Below, piece by piece: positions 37,609 through 44,444 of a stretch of DNA of 44,444 nt. Position 1 is the stretch's first letter. Each line of letters opens with the position of its first letter. The DNA is from Limosilactobacillus equigenerosi DSM 18793 = JCM 14505 (GTDB taxonomy: Bacteria; Bacillota; Bacilli; Lactobacillales; Lactobacillaceae), in NCBI RefSeq assembly GCF_001311375.1, contig NZ_BBAS01000011.1:1-44444 (forward strand), written 5' to 3'. A model generated the notes under the pieces. The model was not told where the DNA came from. It made no database searches and was given only the letters and a program-made list of their open reading frames with translations. Position numbers and translations under genes: made by a program.

Positions 37609-39795
37609 TTAATTTTCAGTTGCAGGCGTTGCTTCAGTGATTGGCGCTTCACTAGTCGCCTTGATGACAATTTCATCATCAATTAAGTCCGCGATTAATT
37701 GCTTGCTACCAGGGTGATCAAGTACATAGTCAGCAAGTCGATCTTCAACTTGGTCTTGGATGACGCGGCGAAGTGGTCGAGCCCCCATTTTCGGATCAAA
37801 GCCGAGTTCAACGAGCCGGTTGCGGACCGCCGGCGTTACGTCAACGTGTAATTCACGATCGGCTAACGTTGCATTCATATTATTTAACATTAATTCGACG
37901 ATTTGGTTTAAATCTTCAGCGGTTAAGGCGTTAAATTCGATGATATCATCGAACCGGTTTAAAAATTCTGGTTTGAAGTAATTGGTTAGCTTATCAATGA
38001 CAGAGTGATTGTTGTTGGCAGTGCCAAAGCCAACGCTAGCGACCATATCACCAGCCCCCGCATTACTGGTCATAATGATAATCGTATCCTTGAAGGAAAC
38101 TGTTCGTCCTTGAGAATCGGTTAACCGACCATCATCGAGAATTTGTAAGAACATGTGCATCACGTCAGGGTGGGCTTTTTCAACTTCATCCAAGAGGATT
38201 AAACTGTATGGATGGCGCCGGACTTGTTCAGTTAATTGCCCGGCTTCTTCATAGCCAACATAACCAGGCGCCGCTCCGATTAACTTTGAAGTTGACGTTT
38301 TATCCATGTATTCACTCATATCAAAGCGAATCATCGCATCGGTGGAGCCAAAAAGTAGTTTAGCTAATTGCTTTGCGGTTTCGGTTTTCCCGACCCCAGT
38401 GGGACCGACAAATAAGAAACTGCCAATTGGGCGACCAGATTTATTTAATCCAATCCGATTCCGGCGGATGGCTCGGGCGATTTTATTGACGGCCTCTGGT
38501 TGGCCAATCACCTTTGCACCGAGTTGTTGATCAAGATCGCGGAGCTGATTAGCTTCTTGTTCTTGTAATTCACTTACCGGAATGTTGGTCATTTCTTCGA
38601 CAATCTTTTGCATGTCCGTCACAGAAACCACGGCGGCTTCATCAGTGTGATGTTCTTCGGCTTCTTTCTTAGCTTGTTCTAAGCGATGCACTTGATCCCG
38701 ATAAAAGGCAGCCTTTTCATAATCTTGGTTTTCAGCGGCTTGTTGTTTATGGGCTTCGGCGGTGTGGATTTGATTTTCGATGGCGCGGGGATCAGCCGTC
38801 TTTAAGGTTAAATTCTTCCGGGAACCGGCTTCATCAAGTAAATCAATTGCCTTGTCTGGTAAGAAGCGATCTTGAATGTAGCGGTCGGATAATTTGGCTG
38901 CTGCTTCAATGGCTTCATCTGTATATTGAACATGGTGATAATCTTGATACCGCGGTTTAATCCCATTTAAGATTTGAATCGTTTCTTCAACGCTTGGTTG
39001 TGCCACTTCAACCGGTTGGAAGCGGCGAGCTAAAGCAGCATCTTTTTCGATTTGGCGATATTCATTGAGGGTGGTGGCGCCGATTAATTGGAATTCGCCA
39101 CGGGCCAAGGCGGGCTTCAAGACGTTGCCGGCATCCATTCCGCCTTCGGCATTCCCGGCGCCCATGATTTCATGAATTTCGTCGATGAATAAAATGATGT
39201 CATCGTTTTTCGAAACTTCTTGGATCAATTGTTGCATTCGTTGTTCAAATTGGCCCCGGATGCCGGTCCCTTGAACTAAAGAGACAACATCCAGGCGGAT
39301 AATCTCTTTATTGGCCAGTTTGTCAGGGACTTGGCCGGCGACGATGGCTTCGGCGAGTCCTTCGACAACGGACGTTTTCCCGACTCCAGCTTCACCGATT
39401 AAGACGGGATTGTTTTTTGTCCGCCGGTTTAAAATTTCAACGACTCGTTGAATTTCATTGTCTCGTCCAATCACGGGATCAATCTTGCCTTGCCGGGCGA
39501 GGTCGGTCATATTAATCCCAAACTGGTCGAGAATGCCCTGCTTAGTTTGGGCATTACGTCCCGTGGTGGCCGCTTGTTCATTATTTTGGCTGCCCATGGC
39601 GCCCATGGATCGCATGAAGTCTTCAAAATTTTCAAATTGGTTATTATCCATCTCGTTACCTCCATTTAGCATTTGATTTGATTGTTGAAATTGCCGGTAG
39701 CAGGTTTGGCATAAATTAAGTTGGACGCGGTGACCATTGTAATTAACTTGTAAGTGAATGGTAGCTGGGCGTTCATGACAGTTTTGACATTGCAT
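37609..39795 (-). CDS. clpE: ATP-dependent Clp protease ATP-binding subunit ClpE
   Basis: 728 residues, complete. The N-terminal zinc finger has Cys 3, 6, 29 and 32 (CQNC...CQTC), which separates ClpE from ClpC. Two AAA+ modules follow: Walker [10 protein letters not shown] (about 135) and [10 protein letters not shown] (about 465), with a UVR coiled-coil motif ([18 protein letters not shown]) between. It unfolds heat-damaged proteins for ClpP. A CtsR operator lies next to its promoter. Confidence 0.96.
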   Translation of the reverse strand: MQCQNCHERPATIHLQVNYNGHRVQLNLCQTCYRQFQQSNQMLNGGNEMDNNQFENFEDFMRSMGAMGSQNNEQAATTGRNAQTKQGILDQFGINMTDLARQGKIDPVIGRDNEIQRVVEILNRRTKNNPVLIGEAGVGKTSVVEGLAEAIVAGQVPDKLANKEIIRLDVVSLVQGTGIRGQFEQRMQQLIQEVSKNDDIILFIDEIHEIMGAGNAEGGMDAGNVLKPALARGEFQLIGATTLNEYRQIEKDAALARRFQPVEVAQPSVEETIQILNGIKPRYQDYHHVQYTDEAIEAAAKLSDRYIQDRFLPDKAIDLLDEAGSRKNLTLKTADPRAIENQIHTAEAHKQQAAENQDYEKAAFYRDQVHRLEQAKKEAEEHHTDEAAVVSVTDMQKIVEEMTNIPVSELQEQEANQLRDLDQQLGAKVIGQPEAVNKIARAIRRNRIGLNKSGRPIGSFLFVGPTGVGKTETAKQLAKLLFGSTDAMIRFDMSEYMDKTSTSKLIGAAPGYVGYEEAGQLTEQVRRHPYSLILLDEVEKAHPDVMHMFLQILDDGRLTDSQGRTVSFKDTIIIMTSNAGAGDMVASVGFGTANNNHSVIDKLTNYFKPEFLNRFDDIIEFNALTAEDLNQIVELMLNNMNATLADRELHVDVTPAVRNRLVELGFDPKMGARPLRRVIQDQVEDRLADYVLDHPGSKQLIADLIDDEIVIKATSEAPITEATPATEN

Positions 39796-39815
39796 AACAA
39801 ATACCTCGTAATCTG

Positions 39816-39832
39816 TTTGACCTTTCTTGACT
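39816..39832 (-). promoter_or_regulatory. CtsR operator of clpE
   Basis: On the minus strand AGTCAAG-AAA-GGTCAAA matches the CtsR heptad repeat RGTCAAA-NAN-RGTCAAA with one deviation. It lies just downstream of the -10, where repressor binding would block transcription until heat shock. Confidence 0.85.
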
Positions 39833-39845
39833 ATTGTTGATATTT

Positions 39846-39873
39846 ATTATACTAACTTCCTTTGGGAGTGCAA
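39846..39873 (-). promoter_or_regulatory. clpE promoter
   Basis: TTGCAC (39868-39873) and TATAAT (39846-39851), minus strand, 16-base spacer. Confidence 0.75.
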
Positions 39874-39874
39874 G

Positions 39875-39903
39875 TTGTTTGTTTGAAAGGTATCACTTAC
39901 AAT
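39875..39903 (+). promoter_or_regulatory. Promoter of the 58-residue gene
   Basis: TTGTTT (39875-39880) and TACAAT (39898-39903) with a 17-base spacer, divergent from and touching the clpE promoter. Confidence 0.6.
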
Positions 39904-39937
39904 AGTGAAGAGATGATTTAAAAGGGAGCCTAGTAAT

Positions 39938-40114
39938 ATGGATTATGCAACGGAATTAGAACGATTATGGCAGGGTGAAATCAAAGTGTTAGAAATTAAG
40001 CCGGCCGATTTTATGGACTTTCAAGCGGTTTTTCGTGATTATGCTCACCGTTCCCAAATTAAGGGGATTGCGAATCGCGGTGGCATTATTGAATATCGAT
40101 TAATTGAAGAATAA
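39938..40114 (+). CDS. Small conserved-looking cytoplasmic protein, unknown function
   Basis: A 58-codon frame with ATG 39938, preceded by AAGGGAG and a promoter. It reads MDYATELERLWQGEIKVLEI at the start and ends ...GGIIEYRLIEE. It is charged and soluble (Asp/Glu and Lys/Arg rich), with no signal or membrane segment. It lies between clpE and ptsH; short genes at this place are usual in lactobacilli. I do not recognise a named domain. Codon use looks like that of its neighbours. Confidence 0.72.
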   Translation: MDYATELERLWQGEIKVLEIKPADFMDFQAVFRDYAHRSQIKGIANRGGIIEYRLIEE

Positions 40115-40127
40115 ATCGTGGTTGTGG

Positions 40128-40157
40128 TTTGAATTTAGCGCTTACATTTGTTATAGT
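40128..40157 (+). promoter_or_regulatory. ptsH promoter
   Basis: TTTGAA (40128-40133) and TATAGT (40152-40157) with an 18-base spacer, followed by a short leader with a perfect palindrome. Confidence 0.5.
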
Positions 40158-40171
40158 AGATGTACATTTAA

Positions 40172-40193
40172 GATTCAATGAATTCATTGAATC
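40172..40193. repeat. 22-bp perfect palindrome in ptsH leader
   Basis: Half-site GATTCAATGAA is followed immediately by its exact reverse complement. It lies 15 bases after the -10, between promoter and AAGGAG site. It could be an operator for a dimeric regulator or form a hairpin in the mRNA. Confidence 0.7.
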
Positions 40194-40214
40194 CTTGATA
40201 AGGAGAATTTAATT

Positions 40215-40480
40215 ATGGAACAACGGGAATTTCATGTAACGGCTGAAACTGGTATTCACGCTCGGCCTGCAACGATTTTAGTTCAAACTGCTTCAAAGTT
40301 TGCTGCTGACACGAACCTTGTGTACAACGGCAAGAGTGTTAACTTGAAGTCCATCATGGGGGTAATGTCATTAGGTGTTGGTCAAGGGGCTGACGTGACG
40401 ATTACGAGTGAAGGGGCTGACGAAGCTGAAGCAATCAAGCAATCGAAGAAACGATGGCCAACGAAAACTTAGCTGAATAA
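40215..40480 (+). CDS. ptsH: Phosphocarrier protein HPr (frameshift near C-terminus)
   Basis: Central phosphocarrier of the PEP:sugar phosphotransferase system and, as HPr(Ser-P), CcpA cofactor. His15 lies in TGIHARPAT and the regulatory Ser46 in [12 protein letters not shown]. One A is missing at 40437-40438; restoring it gives ...[16 protein letters not shown] and exactly 88 residues, the HPr length. The uncorrected frame ends at 40472 with a foreign tail. A terminator follows directly, and ptsI (enzyme I), the normal partner, is not present. Confidence 0.96.
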
Positions 40481-40493
40481 GTTTTACCAATCT

Positions 40494-40525
40494 AAAGAGC
40501 GACCTGCTGTGGTAGGTCGCTTTTT
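40494..40525 (+). terminator. ptsH terminator
   Basis: AGCGACCT (40498-40505) and AGGTCGCT (40514-40521) form a perfect stem followed by T residues. Confidence 0.9.
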
Positions 40526-40604
40526 AGATTGACTTGATTTGATACCAATTTTCCCCTACGGTATAATAATGGTATTTGTGAAACGGATAAAAGGAGGATG
40601 ACTG

Positions 40605-41816
40605 GTGCGAATCGGGTTGTTTACAGATACATATTTTCCACAAGTAAGTGGGGTGGCAACATCCATTCGAACCTTACGGGAAGTTTTAATGGCTCGGGGA
40701 CACCAGGTTTATATTTTTACTACAACTGATCCCCAGGCGGACCCAGTGTTAGACCGGCAAGAGCAAATTTATCGCTTTCCAAGTATCCCGTTTGTTTCAT
40801 TTCCTGAACGACGGGTTACGGTCAGTGGTTGGGTGAAAGTGCTCCTGATTGCGAAACGCTTGCAATTGGATGTAATTCATACTCAAACTGAGTTTTCATT
40901 GGGCGTGATGGGGCATTTAGTAGCGCGCGAATTAAAGATTCCGTGTTTACATACTTACCACACCATGTATGAGGATTATTTACATTACGTGGCTAATGGA
41001 CGATTAATTAAACCGCAAAATGTCGCAACGATTTTACGGACCTTTTTAAAACATGTCGATGGGGTCGTGGCACCGAGTGACCGGGTGTTAACTACTTTGC
41101 GGAAATACGGGATTGAAGCACCGATTCAAGTTATTCCAACCGGGATAAATTTACAGCGTTTCCAAGCCCCCGTTGATCCACAAACATTACTAACCTTACG
41201 GGAACAATACGGATATGATGAACAGACGCCCGTGATGTTGTCGTTAAGTCGACTAGCCTTTGAAAAAAACATCAAGGGCTTGATTGACGCGATGCCAGAA
41301 ATCATTCAAGCGGTCCCCCAAGCGCAGTTATTGATTGTTGGTGACGGACCAGCCAAGGCATCATTAATGCGTCAGGTGAAGGTAATGGGGTTGCAAGCGC
41401 ATGTTCAATTTGCTGGTGAAATTAAAAATCAATTTGTTCATCGGTATTACCAAATGGCCAATGTCTTTGTTTCAGCTTCAGACTCGGAAACGCAGGGATT
41501 AACATATGATGAAGCGGTGGCGTCAGATTTACCAATCGTGGTTATGCGCAGTGAATATACGGATGAATTAATTGACGATCCGGCAATTGGGGTCAGTTAC
41601 CAAAAAAAGGCGGATTTAGTCGCCGGAGTAACTAACTATTTAAAGTACGGAACCAATCCGGAAGCAAGGAAACTGCGGCAAGCTAAAATGCACGCTATCT
41701 CGGCTGAGGTATTTGGTCAACGAATTGAAGCGTATTATCAAACTTGTATTGAACAACGCCAGGGACGGCAACCAAAGCCACGGCGTTGGCGATTAAAGGT
41801 GAAGCGGCATGATTAA
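40605..41816 (+). CDS. GT4 glycosyltransferase, probable diacylglycerol glucosyltransferase
   Basis: 403 residues, complete. It starts MRIGLFTDTYFPQVSGVATS, the hallmark of 1,2-diacylglycerol 3-glucosyltransferases (BgsB/LafA-type group), with HTQTEFSLG and HTYHTMYEDYLHYV. The C-terminal GT4 domain has the E-x7-E region (SETQGLTYDEAVASDLP). It makes monoglucosyl-diacylglycerol, the first step toward the glycolipid anchor of lipoteichoic acid. The GTG start follows AAAGGAGGA. It overlaps the next gene by 8 bases. Confidence 0.87.
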   Translation: MRIGLFTDTYFPQVSGVATSIRTLREVLMARGHQVYIFTTTDPQADPVLDRQEQIYRFPSIPFVSFPERRVTVSGWVKVLLIAKRLQLDVIHTQTEFSLGVMGHLVARELKIPCLHTYHTMYEDYLHYVANGRLIKPQNVATILRTFLKHVDGVVAPSDRVLTTLRKYGIEAPIQVIPTGINLQRFQAPVDPQTLLTLREQYGYDEQTPVMLSLSRLAFEKNIKGLIDAMPEIIQAVPQAQLLIVGDGPAKASLMRQVKVMGLQAHVQFAGEIKNQFVHRYYQMANVFVSASDSETQGLTYDEAVASDLPIVVMRSEYTDELIDDPAIGVSYQKKADLVAGVTNYLKYGTNPEARKLRQAKMHAISAEVFGQRIEAYYQTCIEQRQGRQPKPRRWRLKVKRHD

Positions 41817-42847
41817 AATTACAATGTATTCCAAAGCGGATTCAGTTGCAGGCCAAGGGGTCGGTAGTGCCTATTTAGAATTAATGCAGCTCTTGCAAAA
41901 ACAGTTATCAGATCAGTTTACCATTCGGGTAAATGCGTTTGATAAGAGTGATATTAGTCATTACCATACGATTAATCCCAGTTTTTATTTATCGACATTT
42001 AGTCAGCGACGGGGACAAAAAATAGGGTATGTTCATTTTTTTGCCGGAGACCCTTGAGGGCAGTATTAAATTACCCAAGCCAATCAAATGGTTGTTTTAT
42101 AAATATGTCATTGCTTTTTATAAGCGGATGGATCATTTGGTCGTGGTTAATCCGAGTTTTATTGATAAATTAGCAGCCTATGGGATTGATCCAGCGATGG
42201 TGTCATATATTCCTAATTTTGTCGATGATGATCAGTTTCATCCGGTCGCAGAAGCAAAACGAGCCCAACTCCGGCATGCATTAGGGGTGACGGAATCGCA
42301 ATTAGTGGTCTTTGGTAGTGGTCAAGTTCAAGAGCGCAAAGGGGTGATGGATTTTGTACAGCTTGCCAAGCAAAATCCAACCATCCGCTTTATTTGGGCG
42401 GGGGGCTTTTCCTTTGGGGCGATTACGGATGGCTATCATGAATTAAAACAAGTCGTAGAACATCCACCAGCTAATTTAACCTTTACGGGGATTGTTACGC
42501 GGGCGCGGATTAATGAATTGTTAAATTCAGCCGATCTCTTCTTATTGCCATCATTTAATGAATTATTTCCAATGTCAGTGTTAGAAGCGTTTAGTACCGG
42601 GACGCCAGTGATGTTACGTGATTTGTCACTGTACCATGCTATTATTGAGGGCGACTATCTGCCGGCAGCGGATGTAGCTGAGATGCAAACTTTATTAACA
42701 CAACTAGAAGCAAATCCGGCATTATTAGTTCCTTATCAAGAGCTATCATTAGCAACAGCACAACGATACTCAAAAGCGCGGTTAGCATCGATTTGGCAAA
42801 CCTTCTATCAAACACAAGCCCAGCAAAGGGGGAAACAACATGACTAG
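41809..42847 (+). CDS. GT4 glycosyltransferase, probable second glycolipid sugar transferase (one frameshift)
   Basis: Corrected length about 345 aa. It begins KITMYSKADSVAGQGVGSAY, as in BgsA/LafA-type enzymes that add the second hexose to glycosyl-diacylglycerol. The donor-binding block is FNELFPMSVLEAFSTGTPV. Seven T are read at 42036-42042 and six expected (GYVHFLPETLEGSIKLPKP). The 8-base overlaps at both ends show a tight operon. The precise sugar (glucose or galactose) cannot be told. Confidence 0.85.
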
Positions 42848-43861
42848 AAAAAATTGGGGTGCCCTCTTAATCATGATGATAATTGGGGTCGCAATTTTTG
42901 CCTACTCCTTACGGGATGTTAATTTACATCAATTGTGGCTGAATTTGCTTGAGCTTAACTGGGGATGGTTGTTAGTGGCCATTTTTTGTATGGCTTTGTA
43001 TTTGGTGCTCGAAGGGGTAGTCGTTAAACTATTTATGAAACAACGCTACCCAAGTTATTCCTGGGGCAATGCCTTGCGGCTACCTTTAATTGAACAACTT
43101 TTTAACGGGATTACCCCGTTTTCGACGGGAGGGCAGCCAGCACAAATCATTGCGATGTTAAAAGCTGGGGTTGATGGTGGACGAGCGAGTTCGATGCTAT
43201 TGATGAAGTTTGTGGTTTTCCAAGCCATGATTGTGCTTAACTTTTGTCTGAGTATGATGATTGGGTTTCATTTAATTGCAACCGAGCTTCAAGCGTTAAC
43301 GATGTTTGTGATCATCGGGTTTATTATCCATTTTGTGGTCATCTTGACGCTGTTGATGATTATGAATTGGTATCAATTAACGAAACGCTTAACCCATATG
43401 GTGCTTTGGCCAACCCATTGGTTTTTATCTGTTCATCGGTATCAGTCGTTACAACGCAAATTAGCGGAAAAAAATTGATATTTTCCATCAAGAGAGTTTA
43501 GGTATTCGGCGGAATCCAAAGCTGTTAATTAAGGTATCGTTAGTAACAATGGGGCAATTGTTTTTTTATTATGCGATTCCATATTTTTTTATTGTTATCA
43601 CTAGGAGTGACGCAGCTTAACTTTTGGATGATTATGAGTTTACACGTAATTATTTTCATGGTGACGTCAGTCTTTCCGATTCCTGGTGGGGCTGGCGGAG
43701 CTGAGTATGGGTTCTTAGTTCTCTTTGGACATTACGTTACCGATAATAGTAAGTTAGTTTTGGCGATGGTTTTGTGGCGCCTGATAACTTATTATGGTGG
43801 TATTTTCGCCGGAATGGTGGCTACAGTGATTAAACCTAATAAAGTTAGTGAAACCGATTAG
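42840..43861 (+). CDS. UPF0104/LPG_synthase_TM family membrane protein (two frameshifts)
   Basis: Corrected length about 339 aa, with about eight hydrophobic segments. Family motifs: LIEQLFNGITPFSTGGQPAQ and the C-terminal FPIPGGAGGAEYGF. This is the flippase-like domain of MprF/AglD2, here without a lysyltransferase domain. Runs 43068-43074 in the A7 stretch at 43468-43474 and the T7 stretch at 43584-43590 each carry one extra base. Context with the two glycolipid transferases suggests handling of a membrane lipid, but function is not known. Confidence 0.83.
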
Positions 43862-43879
43862 CTTGGCTAGTCGGTTTTT
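43851..43879 (+). terminator. Terminator of the glycolipid operon
   Basis: ACCGATTAGC and GCTAGTCGGT pair (one wobble) around TTG, followed by five T. It overlaps the last codons of the membrane-protein gene. Confidence 0.82.
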
Positions 43880-43896
43880 AAAAGGAGTATTTAATT

Positions 43897-44142
43897 ATGC
43901 AAAGTCGGTTAATGAAAATTATGTCTCGCTTGGAAGCCATGTATCAAGACCGTCATATTGGCGACCAAAAGAGAACGTTTGAACAATTTGGAATTCCTGT
44001 TTGTGAGGTGACCTATCATCAAGCTACTGGAGTCTTTGAAGTTCAACGAGTCGGTCAAGTAACATCACGTATTTTTGATGATCTCGATTTAGTAGCGATT
44101 GAGGTTTATGATGCAATTAAGGAATTTGAAAATATTTATTAA
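43897..44142 (+). CDS. ykuJ: DUF1797 family protein YkuJ
   Basis: An 81-residue soluble protein resembling Bacillus YkuJ: N-terminal helix (LMKIMSRLEAMYQ), central beta strands (QFGIPVCEVTYHQATGVFEVQ) and C-terminal DDLDLVAIEVYDAI. Function is unknown. AAGGAG precedes the ATG; it begins 18 bases after a terminator, so its own promoter is either inside the preceding gene or readthrough supplies it. Confidence 0.85.
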   Translation: MQSRLMKIMSRLEAMYQDRHIGDQKRTFEQFGIPVCEVTYHQATGVFEVQRVGQVTSRIFDDLDLVAIEVYDAIKEFENIY

Positions 44143-44235
44143 AAAAAGGGTTGTTTAATTAGCTGTGACTTGGTATATTAATTAAGCACCTGTTAACCGG
44201 TGTGTTGATAATAACTAATTTAATAAAAATAGTTA

Positions 44236-44264
44236 TTGACGCATTGGTTAGTAAGTGTTATTAT
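44236..44264 (+). promoter_or_regulatory. Tandem promoter 1
   Basis: TTGACG (44236-44241) and TATTAT (44259-44264) with a 17-base spacer. Confidence 0.7.
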
Positions 44265-44314
44265 TATTAAGTTGCTTCTTACATAGCGCTGCTCAGTTAA
44301 TAACAAAAAACATG

Positions 44315-44344
44315 TTGACATAGTTGTTGATTGTTTGGTAAAAT
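44315..44344 (+). promoter_or_regulatory. Tandem promoter 2
   Basis: Consensus TTGACA (44315-44320) and TAAAAT (44339-44344) with an 18-base spacer. Confidence 0.75.
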
Positions 44345-44394
44345 TAATGGGTTGTCTGAAATAAACAAGCAACGAAATAACTTATAAAAAGTTG

Positions 44395-44423
44395 TTGACA
44401 AACTCTTTGATATAAGTTATCAT
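44395..44423 (+). promoter_or_regulatory. Tandem promoter 3
   Basis: Consensus TTGACA (44395-44400) and TATCAT (44418-44423) with a 17-base spacer. The window ends 21 bases later in a small hairpin TTGCCA-AA-TGGCAA. Confidence 0.8.
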
Positions 44424-44444
44424 ATAAAAGTTGCCAAATGGCAA

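Larger units (their letters stand above)
44143..44444 (+). other. Gene-free upstream region with tandem promoters
   Basis: No open frame is supported in the final 302 bases. The region is A/T-rich and holds three strong, evenly spaced sigma-A promoters on the plus strand. This architecture is typical of rRNA operons and large tRNA clusters. The target lies beyond the window, so its identity is inferred. Confidence 0.65.

Noticed and set aside
40128-40148. cre site at the ptsH promoter (AGCGCTTACA)
   Set aside because: The right half fits, but the left half has three mismatches to the cre consensus; too weak to annotate.
1152-43861. Programmed frameshifting or transcriptional slippage as the reason for the broken genes
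   Set aside because: Slippage at A/T runs could explain the insertions but not the many single-base losses in short G, C and T repeats, nor hits in so many unrelated housekeeping genes. No shared stimulatory structures were seen.
1152-43861. Genome decay with widespread pseudogenes
   Set aside because: Essential genes are affected, there are no nonsense substitutions or larger deletions, and every break is repaired by one or two bases within a short repeat.
1-44444. CRISPR array, insertion sequence, prophage or integrase
   Set aside because: No regularly spaced repeats, transposase or phage-like genes were seen on either strand.

Overview
The window is a chromosomal housekeeping segment from a low- to moderate-GC Firmicute, most likely a member of the Lactobacillaceae. 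The evidence is the gene order (uspA-6S RNA-rarA-rpsD-ezrA-nifS-thiI; valS-folC-radC-mreC-mreD; ymfF-ymfH-pgsA-cinA-recA-rny-mutS-mutL-ruvA-ruvB-yajC; alaS; clpE-ptsH-glycolipid genes), T-box leaders, a CtsR operator, a Gram-positive LexA box and protein sequences of lactobacillar type. Several neighbours usual in rod-shaped lactobacilli are absent: mreB, minC/minD, rodZ, ymfI, queA and ptsI. Together these suggest a coccoid or ovoid lineage (Pediococcus-like or Weissella/Leuconostoc-like). I do not name a species.

Layout. 1-3300, minus strand: universal stress protein, small membrane protein, 6S-like RNA, rarA, rpsD with a structured leader. 3440-8190: ezrA, cysteine desulfurase and thiI (tRNA 4-thiouridine pair), thiol peroxidase. 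8200-12500: Val T-box, valS, folC. 12560-14740: radC, mreC, mreD. 14757-17470: His-type T-box plus a second partial T-box, then a polar amino-acid ABC transporter. 17490-24140: M16 peptidase pair, pgsA, cinA C-terminal domain, SOS-type recA, rny. 24190-30350: mutS-mutL-ruvA-ruvB DNA repair cluster. 30368-34021: catalytically degenerate Tgt-like protein, yajC, nrnA-like phosphoesterase, DEAD-box helicase. 34026-37560: Ala T-box, alaS, ECF S component. 37609-40480: clpE (minus) diverging from a 58-residue gene and ptsH. 40605-44142: glycolipid glycosyltransferase pair, UPF0104 membrane protein, ykuJ. 44143-44444: three tandem sigma-A promoters, probably driving an rRNA or tRNA operon beyond the edge.

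A dominant feature of this record is that 17 of 39 protein genes carry frameshifts. Fourteen sites are extra bases in A or T runs; the other twelve are missing bases, mostly in short G, C, A or T runs. Restoring these single bases gives full-length proteins of family-typical size (e.g. HPr 88 aa, RNase Y 519 aa), including essential valS, alaS, pgsA and rny. I read these as sequencing or assembly errors, so they are annotated as single CDSs with each site noted.

Most interesting biology: a TGT-family protein that has lost both active-site aspartates and the zinc site and sits in the former queA-tgt slot; a His-specifier T-box followed by a second antiterminator module without its own decoding stem; a 22-bp perfect palindrome in the ptsH leader; a Shine-Dalgarno-sequestering hairpin in the rpsD leader; and correlated loss of rod-shape and Min genes.
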